From: Xanthostigma xanthostigma
Taxonomy: Eukaryota; Arthropoda; Insecta; Raphidioptera; Raphidiidae
NCBI GenBank assembly: GCA_963575645.1
Contig: OY754469.1
Coordinates: forward strand, 42,180,753 to 42,244,752
Reading direction: 5' to 3'
Length of the DNA stretch: 64,000 nucleotides
Shown: in pieces, positions 33,306-44,702 of the stretch
Layout of the letters: each line of letters opens with the position of its first letter
How positions within the stretch are numbered: position 1 is the first letter of the stretch
Translations under genes and position numbers: made by a program
Notes under the pieces: generated by a model
The model's database searches: none
Told to the model about the DNA's origin: nothing
What the model saw: only the letters and a program-made list of their open reading frames with translations

Positions 33306-33560
33306 ATTGGCGTAGCAAGAAGGGGGCGCCTGGTGGGCCTGGTCCACCCCAGGATATTAATTGTTCACGCACAAATAACCAGATAAATCTACAATAATCT
33401 ATATATTTTCTTTGTCGTGAAATTTCTCCAGAAAGTCGTGTTGATCGATTTCACTTCTATATGAATATAGTTTTTAAATTATGTGTAAATGGCAGCTGGT
33501 AATGGTAAGTAGAGTTGAAAATTTGGCCCCCCCTAGGATAATATCGTTACTACGCCTATG
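33306..33560. mobile_element. Possible hAT-like element, GGCGTAG ends
   Basis: CATTGGCGTAGCAAGAAGGG on the left and, inverted, CATAGGCGTAGTAACGATAT on the right, each followed by a G/C-run (GGGGGC; GGCCCCCCC). No matching 8-bp duplication was found, so the call is tentative. Confidence 0.45.
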
Positions 33561-33596
33561 AAAGAGCACGAGAAAAACTGAGATATAGCCATACTC

Positions 33597-33797
33597 ATGA
33601 AATAAATAAAATTATCGACCAATTTTTCAGACAATATATATTAACAAAAAATATATTTATATTTTCTAGATCCGTTCTGAAGAAGATCCAAATCCGGATC
33701 GAAACGTTAATGTATTTTTTGTTAATATATTGTCTGAAAAATTGGTCGATAATTTTATTTATTGAAGAGTTCTAATCAGACGTTAATCAAAGATTTG
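33597..33797. repeat. Palindromic hammerhead-like repeat, copy E
   Basis: AAATTATCGACCAATTTTTC at the left and its inverse at 33729-33755, ending in GAGTTCTAATCAGACGTTAA. The motif at 33677-33709 has an intact core CTGAAGA, stem GATCC/GGATC and GAAACGTTA. Closest to copy C at 6932-7196. Confidence 0.75.
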
Positions 33798-34271
33798 CAT
33801 ACTCATGGAATTTGAGGGTAGAAACACGAATCAATCTATATTTAGAACTCATTGTTTATATAATTACAGCAATATAATATAATGATAGGTAGAGTTGAAA
33901 ATTATATTTCGTCTTTTTTCAATGCGCGTAACTAAATAGTATTTGTTTTATGAACGTTTGCAGTCACACATTAAAAATGTCGTAAAACCATTTGTGACGC
34001 CAAGTCTAAGTCTGTCTGTAAAGTCGTGGATAAATTACGTTGACAGTAAATTTTTTGCATTACTTTCTACAGCTTTGAAGAATTTTTTACCTTCTCTACC
34101 TACCTCAAACAGAAGTCGGCGAAATGATTTCTCCATTATTGCCACAGTGGCTTATTTATGCCGGCTTCTAAGGGAAAGCAAAAGTGATTAGAAAACGAAA
34201 GAAAATATATATATTTTTTTTTTGAAGCCGGTTCCATTTTTTGAAATTATTTTTTTAAACGTTTTATTCTT

Positions 34272-34510
34272 GTTGACGTGAGAACGTCTTATAAATTGAT
34301 GATAAATTGATAGATTGAACACCGGCTGCACGCACGAAAAAGTGTCACGTTCCGCCTGAGCCTGAGCGTGCAAGCGAGAGCGCGGTATAAGCGATAGAGA
34401 GGCACGATCGGCCCAAGCGTCGGCTTGTACGCATTTCAATGTTTCTTTATGACGTTATCACGTAAAACTATCGTCCGTAAACCGACTTTACAGACAAACA
34501 ATTTTTTTTT
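34272..34510 (+). mobile_element. GACGTGATAACGTC-ended element, copy 4 (short)
   Basis: A 239-bp deletion form with both ends present (TTGACGTGAGAACGTC; GACGTTATCACGTAAAACT, then the ACCGACTTTACAGACAAACA end). Confidence 0.78.
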
Positions 34511-35930
34511 GAATTTTTAACTACATGTTACCTGTTATAGATTTTACTAAATAATTTTTTTCATAGCTCCGTAAGCCTTAAGACGGTCACCCCAAGTGAC
34601 GGCCGATTTATTAGACATTTTTTAGGAATTTTTTTTGACGACCAATCAAAAGATAAAACTTTTAACATTTTATGAAATATTTATTGATATTTCAGTAGTA
34701 TAAAAAAAATTTTCAAGCCTAAATCTCCACAAAAACATAAATTGTACCACTCTGAAGACACCCATCTAGAGAAAAAGATTGTTGACGGTCTCCATGATTC
34801 CGACTGATTGGCTTATCTTAAAAAGAAAAATTAAACGGCATTTTAATCTGTAAGTCTCTGGCAATAAGATGAACTAGGATTATTCGAAAATATTGAAAAT
34901 AATTTGTAAATAATTCTTTTCGATAATTTTGCGTCAAAAGAAATAGAACCACTCGAAATTTCCAAAAGATCCTACTTCATCCTACGACTATACATGTGCC
35001 GAATCTACCATTAAAATTTCAAAGCACTCGGTCAAACCGTTTTTGAGATATCGTGGAGACAAATTAGAAAAACACAGTTTGAGAAAAACGCGTTTAAAGA
35101 TTCAAGTTCGATTTAAACTATGAAATCTTAACTCACCACTAATCTGCAAAAAGCTCACAAAAAACAACTAGAATTGATATTTAACTCAAAAACGAAAAAA
35201 TGGATTTATCGAGATTTGATAATTTGTTCCGCATTTATTTTCGAAGGTCTCAAGTAACAACTTCGAATATTATAAAATCATTTTACCAACATATTCTTAA
35301 CATGTTTAGGAATTAATTTATGCAAGAAAAAAAAGTTCGACCTTTTGATTTTATGATTGTAGAAAAGAAACAGTTTTTTGAGTAATAATTTCATTTCAAA
35401 GCTATTTTTGTAATTACCTTGTTAATATACGACTAAAACGCGATAACATAGGTAAATGCAAATCAATGGTAATGAAAGTAAACAATTTTAATATATATTG
35501 TGCTTATGCAAGTGTTTAAATTATGTCTATGAATAATATTTCTGCAGGTAATCGATAATTTATTGTAAGTTAGCAGAAGATAACATTTGTGCTCTATACT
35601 ATACTACAAAGTTGCACATAAACGACCATTGATGATAATCACTAATATAATTAATTTTCTCGTAAAAGCGTGTAACATTATGACAATATATAGCCAAACG
35701 TGGTACGAAGAAAACTATAAAATATGACATATTTTAATTATCGCACATTTGATAACAACAGGATTGTAATTGTTCGACATGTGCTGAGTTTCAAAAAGCT
35801 TTATCATAAAATTTTATTATTTTATCATATAGTTGGTTTTATATATGCAGGATTGGGTAATGCCGCCCTGTCATGTAGACCATTAGATTGTACTCACAAA
35901 AAAATAAAAGAAATAAATTTGTTTTTTAAT
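34511..35930. other. No gene recognised; probably decayed repeats
   Basis: AT-rich. 34590-35110 has the wording of old mobile-element sequence (TTTTTGAGATATCGTGGAGA) but no ends were found. The 91-codon frame at 35724-35999 shows no domain and overlaps the next hairpin. Confidence 0.35.
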
Positions 35931-35933
35931 ATA

Positions 35934-36162
35934 CCACTTTTTAAAAACCAACTAAAAAGTATAAAATCATTTCTTTACAGCCAGATTTTTAACTTGTAGG
36001 ATTTTAAACGAAAAACGTGGGGCGCATTAATCGATAGCTACTATCTCTACACTTTTTATATAACTGTCGCATGTGCCCCACGTTTTTCGTTTTAAATCCT
36101 ACAAGTTAAAAATATGTCCGTAAAGAAATTGTCATGTTTTTTAGTTCGTTTTAAAACCGTGG
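35934..36162. repeat. Long hairpin element, CGTGGGGCGC family, copy 1
   Basis: Outer arms (AACCAACTAAAAAGTATAAA / TTTTTTAGTTCGTTTTAAAA) and inner arms (AACTTGTAGGATTTTAAACG, AAAACGTGGGGCGCA) pair with their inverses around a loop of about 50 bp. Related hairpins are at 47490-47717 and 61254-61481; this copy and the last share the downstream block GGAAGTTAGTTTAAA. Confidence 0.8.
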
Positions 36163-36916
36163 CTTATAATTTTTTTTTTAATTTCATTTATTTTTTTTTC
36201 TCTTTAGTACCTATATTTTCTTGTATTGTCATCTAATTCTAAGTTATGCTAAAAATTGCAAAGATCTATCTTATCAGGAAGTTAGTTTAAAATCAATTAC
36301 AAAGGTCCACCTGGACAGACATACAAAAAAGGGAATTAATAAGAAAATAGATCGCTTTTCAAGCTTAATATCAATCAATATATTATATACTTATATTTAG
36401 AAAACAATCGCCTAATAATTGGGTCACTAACTATGCAACAAATATATATGAATTTTTAAATTATGTAGAAAAATTAAAAACTCACGTGTCGAAAATATCA
36501 CCATGAATTCACTCACCTGTAACAAAAAAAGTAAAAATTAATTATATATTCACAATTTAAACTATCTAATTCTTGAAAATAATAAGTTTAAACACGGTTT
36601 AATACTTTGAATATAATATAAGAAGCGTATGTAATTTTTAAGTAATCATAGATGCATTTCATTAATCATCAGTATCAGTAACTACAATAGCCGGAACTTT
36701 CTAATCAAATAACAAAATAAATCAGAGAATATTGTCTAGTTTTAATATAACAAACAATAATTAAAGTTTTTAACGAATTTCATTGTGGTTTGAAAAATCT
36801 TAAAAATATATACTCAAACAGCAGCATCGTTGCCTATGGTTTTGCAAAATCAATTCTAATGCGTCCCTGTACTGTATAGTGTGTATATTACATAGAAAAT
36901 AATAATCTGTATATAT
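36163..36916. other. No gene recognised
   Basis: 36235-36310 is the block shared with 28275-28345 and 61590-61670. The rest is AT-rich and featureless. Confidence 0.4.
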
Positions 36917-37346
36917 AAAGGCCGCTGCACACGAGGCTAGATTCCTTGCTAGATTTGCCTACTAGTTTTTTCTAGCGCTGGTTTTCTTGATTGCTGTTAA
37001 GTGCTCGCTTCACATGATACTATTTTTCAAGTTTGTTTTGTGGATAGATCTGGTGCGCGCGCAGTGACAGTTCGAATATAAACACAGAGCAAAACGTGTC
37101 TGTTGTCTGACTCTGAGCAGAATGACGCCACGTGGGCGTTTATTCAAGTGCCCACGTGAAGATACTGCTTGGTTCTTGATTATACCCAGCAGCAAATATA
37201 GAAGGGAAAATAGCCCTGTTCTAATTTTAAAACCTATCTTGTGAGCTAGCAAGGCAGCCTGCAGTGACGTCATTTCCAGCTTCGTACCGAGCTTACCGGC
37301 CAACAGAACTCTTAGCAGCGTTTCTCGCCTCGTGTGCGGCGGCCTT
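36917..37346. mobile_element. AAAGGCCGC-ended MITE, copy 3
   Basis: Ends AAAGGCCGCTGCACACGAGG and CTCGTGTGCGGCGGCCTT. Internal words are shared with copies at 17082, 31912 and 37599. The 116-codon minus-strand frame (37010-37360), the longest in the window, is wholly explained by this repeat. Confidence 0.8.
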
Positions 37347-37535
37347 AATATAATACGCAAGGAGACGATGAAACAAGCATATGATATATATTATATATAT
37401 AAGTTATGCATGTTGCTGCATATTAGTAAGTTTGCCTCCCAGATGACTTGCAAGGATAATTGTGTTAAATTATCTACTGTATAGAACGTAGTATAGTACC
37501 CACACACCGATGAGTGGTGTGCTTGCTGTCTGCAA
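37347..37535. other. Spacer, no feature recognised
   Basis: Short AT-rich spacer between repeats. Confidence 0.35.
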
Positions 37536-37547
37536 GACCGACATTGA

Positions 37548-38022
37548 GCGCTTGCCGCGACGCTTATGATCGACGTAACGCTTTTTTCGGCCTATCTTAA
37601 AGGCCGCTGCACACGAGGCGGGTTTTGCTGCCGGAATCATTTCTGAGACTTGCGCTGCCTGCGAAGATGGAAATGCCGTCACTGCGGGCTCGCCTGCTAG
37701 CTCACAAGATGGATTTCAAAATTCGAACAGGGGCTATTTTGCTTGCTTTGTCCTCGGCTTGCTCTGAGCAAGAACCAATCAGGAAACAGTATTATGCTGT
37801 TTCCTGATTGGTTCTTGCTAAAAACAAGTAGACTAAGCACGGAAAATAGCCTCGGTTCTAATTTTGAAATCTATCTTGTGAGCTAGCAGGCGAGCCCGCA
37901 GTGACGGTATTTCCATCTTCGCAGGCAGCGCAAGTCTCAGAATTGATTCCAGTGGCAAAACAAGCCTCGTGTACAGCGGCCTTTAAAATAGACTTACGTC
38001 GATCATAGGCGTCGCGGCAAGC
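37548..38022. repeat. Outer palindrome containing a MITE in its centre
   Basis: GCGCTTGCCGCGACGCTTAT, then GATCGACGTAA, at 37548-37578 faces its near-exact inverse at 37994-38022. The two arms lie outside the AAAGGCCGC ends of the inner element, so one palindrome sits in the centre of another. Confidence 0.7.
37599..37983. mobile_element. AAAGGCCGC-ended palindromic MITE, copy 4
   Basis: Ends AAAGGCCGCTGCACACGAGG and CCTCGTGTACAGCGGCCTTT. Almost the whole length is palindromic: GCGAAGATGGAAAT..., CAAGATGGATTTCAAAATT and GAACCAATCAGGAAACAG each have inverse partners around a centre near 37792. Confidence 0.85.
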
Positions 38023-38193
38023 GTTCACCGTCAGTATTCATGTACTTTGTAGTCGCTGTGCTAAAAAATACAGACAGTCAATTGTCTACCATGTGTACAG
38101 TCCGGACAATAAATGTGATCCAAAATTGCTCAATTTCTACGATTTCGAAGCACTCATTGTGCACAATGAAAAATATGAAACAATTTTACAGGT

Positions 38194-38869
38194 AAAAAAA
38201 AAATGGTTGTCTGTAAAGTCGGTTTACGGACGATAGTTTTACGTGATAACGTATTCCGTAATACATAACCTAAACCTCCCAAAATTTGGTTTCAATCCGC
38301 TTATCCTTGGTGTCGGAATGATAAGAAATGTCAAAAGTGACGTTTGCAACTTACAAAGTATTATATGTTCTAATAATAATTAGTTATTCCAATACTTAAC
38401 TTAGCAGGCTTTGCATTTCACAATATACTAATGTCAAAAAATTGAATTAAACATTAGAAATGCAGCTGTTTTCATGTTAAGACAAGACATACGTTTGCTT
38501 CTAATTTCCATGTACGGCAAACAAAGACAACCGACCGCGTCGCGCCATGCATTACACAACATTGCATTTATACAGCTATTTTTCTATATAAATTTGTATA
38601 AAATATTTTTCTATATAAATTTGTATAAAAAACTGTTTAGGCAAATTCTGTTATACGAAATCTATGTAAAATGTTCTCCTCTTTCGTTTAAGACTGGTTT
38701 CAAACCGATCTGATTTAAATTGAGCGAGAAATTATCAAAAAGCACGCACAAGGGTCAGGCGGAACGTTAGGAACGTTACGTTACACTTTTTCGAACATGC
38801 AGCCGGTGTTTTATCAATTTATAATATCGGTGATTCATCAATTTATAAGACGTTATCACGTCAAAAAAA
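38194..38869 (-). mobile_element. GACGTGATAACGTC-ended element, copy 5 (longest)
   Basis: Minus-strand copy of the family at 22859, starting with the ATGGTTGTCTGTAAAGTCGG end and finishing with AGACGTTATCACGTCAAAAA. Its 676-bp interior holds an imperfect tandem of CTATATAAATTTGTATAAAA near 38583-38630. No transposase frame. Confidence 0.8.
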
Positions 38870-39900
38870 TGATAAATCTTATACCTATAAGTAATTTTTT
38901 TACATTAACAGATTTTTCAACTAAAGATATTTATACAAGATATGGGTTGAGTTATGTTTTTTTTAATAGAACTTTGTGTTTATGATATAATATTTGAATA
39001 AAGCTTATTTTTTTAACAAAAAAGTTCATTTTGATAAATGTCAAAATATTGAAAATAGACGACCTTCTTTTTGGTTACTCGCTTTACGTAACGTTGAAGT
39101 CTCTCGTGTTATATAGATTTCAATGGTAATTTGTATTTTGTTACATATCTCAGCTGTTATGAAAAATATGGAAAATTTACCACTAACGAAAATTAAAGCT
39201 ATTTATATAATGTATTTTTCGGCAATAACTAATTTTTCATATAAAGCAGCGTTTACACGGTTTAGCGAACAACTACGTTTTTAAATGAAACACTTTATTG
39301 TTTCACAATTCGCAAAACTGTTTTTTGCAGAAAAAAAATCATGAATTATTAAATTGTCAATAAGCAATATGGATTTTATTTAATCTATGTTTACAACTTA
39401 ATTTACTTTCTAACTTTTCTGAACAAAAAACAATTCGTTGATAATTTATAGATAACTGAGTCAGTGAGTTGTACACTCAGTTCCATAAGCCTGTATGTAG
39501 TATGTAGGTATATTATGTTTATATATTATAGAGATAAGCGGTGATTTAATTACTATGTAGGTATAAACCTAAAATCATCAGCAGGTAACACACACAGCGC
39601 AGCACGCTGTGTCCCTAACATGATACGAAAATTGTTCACTGAACAATTGTTTCAAATAAAATAAACACTGAAATGTTGAGAATTTCAGGCAACGGAAAAC
39701 AGAACGAAAATACACGTACGCCACTTTGAACAAAGTTCTAAAATCTCAAAAATTTTGAAGGTATTACAATTTTCAAATACCTCAAGAACTTTTTTTGCAA
39801 ATGGCATTTCGCAAATTAAAAAAATCAAGGCTTGGATAGGCCCCATTACCTTGCATCCAGGTATTCGATTTCGGACATTACAAAGAGAGTGATGCAAAAA
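38870..39900. other. No gene recognised
   Basis: AT-rich. A 70-codon minus-strand frame at 39685-39897 has no known motif. Confidence 0.35.
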
Positions 39901-39904
39901 TACA

Positions 39905-40599
39905 TTAAGGAGGTTGATGCGTTACAGTCCCAATCAAAAGTAAGTCGAATTCTAAATGGGAACTTTCCCATAATAAATTTTTACAAAAGTTTATAAGTCG
40001 ATGATACCAATAAATTATTGTCATAAAGGCATAAATAAATAATTTTTTTAATATTAATTAATTATTTCAGTATTTTACTTAATGGACTAACTTTGGAATT
40101 TTTTGTACAAAAAATAAATTTATGTATATATCTGTATTTTACATATTTTTTGCAGTAAATAATTAAAAAAAGAAATTAGAAGTAATAAAAATTAAAATTA
40201 AATCATTAAATAGTTGAAAATTCAGTTAAAGTTGTTAAAATTGTCAAGAATAAAAGTCCATAATCGAAAAAGGCTAAGGTTTAATTATTTTTTTTATTGA
40301 TTAAAAGTCCCGTAATTAAATTGGAAAAAATATTAAAATATGCGTAAGACATCGATGCTCTACATAGTTAGTTTTCGGAACTGCTGACATTATTTGCTTA
40401 TTTGCAAAAAATTAAAATGTACCGTTTGCATGCTAGGTTGACATGTTTTCCATGTAAAAGTTTTTTTAAATTTTTAACTTTATGAATCTCCTAATGATTT
40501 TGGATTTTTTACAGAAAATTTTGTCATAAAAAAATCTATTAAAAAAACTTTATTTCAGATTTTTTTCATTATTTTCGCAAAACGGTTCAACCTCCTTAA
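39905..40599 (-). mobile_element. TTAAGGAGGTTGA-ended element, copy 2
   Basis: Inverted relative to the copies at 2924 and 41131. Ends TTAAGGAGGTTGATGCGTTA and GGTTCAACCTCCTTAA. It aligns to both others over the full length without the solo-LTR-like insert. Confidence 0.85.
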
Positions 40600-41130
40600 A
40601 TACCTATCCAAATATGTTTGATAGCATAGCTCTCCCACTATTAATAAAAACATTGTAGTCTGTAGTTGCAGTGAACAGTGTTTAGTAACATCCTGGCAGT
40701 AAGTTGTCTCAACTGTTAAGTATGCCTCGTTGTAACAGTCAAGTTGTTTAAGAGTTAGGAAGCAGTAACATAGTTAAGACTGTTAAGAGCTCTGTGCATG
40801 TATGTATCATGTTGCAATTAATGATTCATCGTTAATTTATAGAACGGCTTTTATAATTCAAAGTTGGTAACGGAAAAAAACAACACAACGAAACCCAACG
40901 TTTTCTCTTGTAGGTGAGAACTAAAATATACACGTTATAAATAAAATTAAATAATGTGTATGTAAGTTAATATTCCATATGCTCACACTTGAAACTAACT
41001 GCTACTGAGAAATTTGATATTTTCATGAATTATTCCAATAAAATACTTGAAGCAACAATCAGATCAAAAAACACAATATCTTCAATTTAATTATTGTGTT
41101 TATGAAAAGGGATTTTTTATCTCGAAATAT
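40600..41130. other. Spacer between two inverted elements
   Basis: No frame or repeat. It would form the loop if the flanking inverted elements paired. Confidence 0.4.
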
Positions 41131-41849
41131 TTAAGGAGGTTGAGCCGTTCTACGAAGACAATGAAAAGAATTTGAAATAAAGTTTTTTTAATAGATTTTT
41201 TTATGACAAAATTTTCTGTAAAAAATCAAAAATCATTAGGAGATTTATAAAGTCAAAAATTAAAAAAAAAAAACTTTTACATGTAGTCTTATGGAAAATA
41301 TGTCAATCTAGCATGCAAACGGTAGGTACATTTTAATTTTTTGCAAATAACCAAATAATGTCAGCAGTTCCAAAAACTAACTATGTAAAGCATTGATGTC
41401 TTACTCATATTTTAATATTTTTTCCAATTTAATTAGGAGACTTTTAATCAATAAAAAAAATTTAAAACTTAGCTTTTTTCGATTATGGACTTTTATTCTT
41501 GACAGTTTTAACAACTTTTTCAACTTTTTAATGATTTAATTTTAATTTTTTATAACTTCTAATTTCTTTTTTTAATAATTTACTGCAAAAAATATGTAAA
41601 CACCAGATATTTACATAAATTTATTTTTTCTAACCTAATTTTGTACAAAAAATTCAAAAGTTAGTCCATATTAAGTAAAACACTGAAATAATTAGTAATA
41701 TTAAAAAAAAAATATTTATTTATGCCTTTATGACAATAATTTATTGGTATCATCGACTTATATCATTTTGAAAAAATTTATTATGGAAAAGTTCCCATTT
41801 AGAATTCGACTTACTTTTGATTGTAACCCTAACGCATCAACCTCCTTAA
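41131..41849 (+). mobile_element. TTAAGGAGGTTGA-ended element, copy 3
   Basis: Ends TTAAGGAGGTTGAGCCGTT and GCATCAACCTCCTTAA; 719 bp. It faces copy 2, making an inverted pair of about 700-bp arms. It supplies the uninterrupted reference for the insert in copy 1. Confidence 0.85.
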
Positions 41850-42028
41850 CCGCGATTTATGCCGTTTTTCTTTGTTCAATTTATGCAAAATTATTAACCA
41901 AACCAACCGCGACCTTACCGTTAAAGTAGCCTTTTAACTCAAGCTAAAATTCTCTGAAATTATTAATAGGTTGTGGGTTTCTTCGTTTGCAATTTTGAAT
42001 TTGACAAATACAAATTTTAAAATGTCAA

Positions 42029-42271
42029 TCTATCTAATATTATAAAGAGATAAAGTCTGTAAGTTTGGATGTAGGAATAGTAATCGCCGAAAATACTCAT
42101 CCAATTTAAAAAAAAAATCACCAATATTTAGAATGAACCTTCAGGCTTAACAAAGGCTATAAATTATAGCGTTAAAATAAAAGCGCTTTTCGTGGAGACC
42201 AATTTTGCAACGTAAGTTGTGGAAAAACGGTGACAATCTACAAATTCGGGCGAAGACACTCGGGCCACTAG
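42029..42271 (+). mobile_element. Short non-autonomous Helitron
   Basis: Starts TCTATCTAATATTATAAAG after A and ends CGGGCGAAGACACTCGGGCC then ACTAG before T. The length of 243 bp indicates large internal loss. No protein. Confidence 0.75.
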
Positions 42272-43011
42272 TACAAAATAAAACAGAAAATGAGTGCACA
42301 TATTAAAAAAAGATATCTTATTTTCATTAAAATATTTCTTTCCAATTAATCAAAATCAGATTGAACTCATTCATATTATGAAATATAAATTAATGCATGT
42401 ATTGTTTATAAAAAATATAACAATACTTTTATAAAAAAGAAACAATTAACAAATATTTAAATCACGTCACGCTTGTGAGTACCTACCGTGTAATTATCAA
42501 TTAAAATATGCAAACATCAAGTCATTTTTAATCATGATTGAATGACGTGTCACCTGTATTATAACGACAATACACGCAAATAATAAGCCGCAAGCAGCCA
42601 AGATAAACATTTCTTTCACCTATTATCATCCAAACTTTTGTTAAAATGATTTCCTTTTTTTAGTCTACTATACTACGTTGTTAAACTTGTGCCGGAAACG
42701 TTAAGTACGTAGCTTCAGAAGCGATCTGTTGCCATAGTTTATGAATGGTAACTATGGTAACCAGATTGGGGTGCCGTTGTAAAGTTTGCGAAGATGGGCA
42801 AGGTTCTAGTTAAAGACAAAAATATTTACACAGACGATGGTTATCCTTAATCAAATTTCAATCATTGATTTTCTCAAATTAATTACTAGATTATAATAAT
42901 TAATATATACTTATTATTAGTAGTGATGTATACACGTTATATATTTAATGGGTTGTAGTAAAACAATATTATAAAATTCTATAATCCTTTTCTTATGGAG
43001 AAAGTGTGATC
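42272..43011. other. No gene recognised
   Basis: AT-rich sequence; a local inverted repeat of GTTGCCATAGTTTATGAATG / GGTAACTATGGTAAC lies near 42729-42761. Confidence 0.35.
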
Positions 43012-43335
43012 ATAACTTATATTTAATAAGTTCTATAATGCTAGTGGACGGAAGTGGAAGCGTTGCCCATGAAGTGAGACAGCAAATGACTGTTTTATCT
43101 ATCTGTTTCTTTTTACTTGACCCGTAGTGCGCGAGTGTCGCGTCTGAAGTGGGGCAATTAGTAAGTGGAAGAGAGCAAGACACTTCCCTTTCACAGCTTA
43201 GTTCCATGTGCAAACTGACGTTGCAACTGACGCGCATCCATTCACGGACATGCGTATGAAACTCAGTATAATAAGTGGCCACACCGTAGTGTTTAAGTCT
43301 TTCTCCCGATCTTTGCTAGCAATATAGATGGTATT
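43012..43335 (-). repeat. Dispersed repeat, inverted partner of 51685-52005
   Basis: GATCTTTGCTAGCAATATAG, ATGCGCGTCA..., ATGGAACTAAGCTGT and GCCCCACT.CAGACGCGACAC are shared in opposite orientation with 51685-52005 over the full ~320 bp. The 90-codon frame here and the 68-codon frame there derive from the repeat. Family not identified. Confidence 0.75.
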
Positions 43336-44440
43336 AAATATATTGACCACAATCTAGTCATTGTCAAATCAGACAATGGTTTTAAGAAATATTTCGATAT
43401 AATTTCAGGAATAAGCTGAAATATGCAAGTGTGTGTAAATGAAAGTGTTGCGCCTCAATACAGGATTTTAATGGGCAAACTTTTTGCCGTTATTTTGAGA
43501 GACATTCTCTTGACAGTGTTATTGTGAATATATAAATAATCTCAGCCTAATTATCCATTAAATAAGAGATTACATCAATATATATGAATATTGTAACAGG
43601 CATCAAACAAATAATTTTTTTATTAGAAAGCAAATCACTTTTCATGTATTATTCAATTGTATCGCTGTTGAAATTAACTGTACAAATTCACTGTAATTGT
43701 ATCTTTGTTTTTTTTTTGATAATAATTTAGTGTTAAGCCCATTTTACATGGCAAAAATTGTGACCGAAATATATTACTAATTTGAATTATTGTAGTCATA
43801 GAAACTTAAACATTAATCAAACAAGAATTATTATATAAAATTATGTTGAACGTTTCGTAACTTGAATTATAACTTCCTCAGTAACTAATTTTCCCTATGA
43901 TTAAAATTTCAAATTTGAGTACATTATGGATGTGAAAAAATCAACATATAATTATTTTTGTGTTAAAAATACTGTTTTGATTTCCTGATTTTCAATATTG
44001 TAACGCATTTTCGCAGTCTAATTTAATCATAAACTGTCTCCTCAAATGAGTCTTCATCAGAAATAAAAACGATATAAAAATTTCTTCTTTTGGATTCTAG
44101 ATTCTATAGGTGAACAAAAATAAAAGATTTTCTCTGCCCATTAATAAGCGTCCGTTTGTATACAGATAAGAATGTATGGGTTATATAAACACTTAATTAT
44201 TGCAGTTATTTGTCAAAATTTGACAGATACACATTTGTAGCATGACGTTTTCTCGTTAACAAAATCGAAAATTGAAGTCTGTACGTAATACAAACCTAAA
44301 CACCGGTTGTTAATTAGCACATTTGTATTTATTTTTCGAAAATTATATGCTCTGAAATAATGACGAGGCGTTGGCACACGAATGAATGAAATTGGACTGA
44401 CCTTCGGCCGTAAAGTTGGTAATAATTAATGCGTTTACTA
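43336..44440. other. No gene recognised
   Basis: AT-rich. At 43850-43890 (minus strand) CTGAGGA...GAAACGTT resembles the hammerhead-like motif but stem II does not pair. Confidence 0.35.
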
Positions 44441-44444
44441 CACC

Positions 44445-44497
44445 TATATAAAAGATCGCGCATACTTGTCAAGCATGGACCAGCAACGACCGTCAGT
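44445..44497 (+). promoter_or_regulatory. Candidate core promoter
   Basis: TATATAAAAG at 44445-44454 is a strong TATA box. TCAAG at 44469 and TCAGT at 44493 resemble arthropod initiators; the first lies at the usual spacing of about 26 bp, the second is too far. The region downstream has balanced composition and an ATG at 44580. No transcription evidence. Confidence 0.3.
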
Positions 44498-44579
44498 TGG
44501 TCACCTACAATCGTTTGTCTAGCCGTGCTGAACCGTTCTAGTGTCTTAGCGATTGATAAAACTACTTGAAAACTGCAAG

Positions 44580-44702
44580 ATGTCTTCCGCAGATACGAAA
44601 CCTGCACTAAACTTTGCTGGCTTGTGCTGGTCTAGTTTACGGACACTGTGTAGTGTTGCAGGTCGTGTAGGTTTATCCTTGACAAGTGCGCGCGGTTTTT
44701 AA
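44580..44702 (+). CDS. Possible 5' coding exon or 40-codon small ORF
   Basis: The frame begins MSSADTKPALNFAG and stops after 40 codons. The context CAAGATGTC is acceptable, and the block is less AT-rich than its flanks. A GCAG|GT at 44659-44664 could be a splice donor, which would make this a first exon with the remainder outside what I can recognise. No domain is visible; a chance frame is quite possible. Confidence 0.22.
   Translation: MSSADTKPALNFAGLCWSSLRTLCSVAGRVGLSLTSARGF

Noticed and set aside
37010-37360. 116-codon minus-strand frame, the longest in the window
   Set aside because: It lies almost wholly within the AAAGGCCGC MITE at 36917-37346 and the matching words in the other copies are not kept in frame.
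43850-43890. Further hammerhead-like motif (CTGAGGA...GAAACGTT, minus strand)
   Set aside because: The sequence between core and GAAA does not form a stem II.
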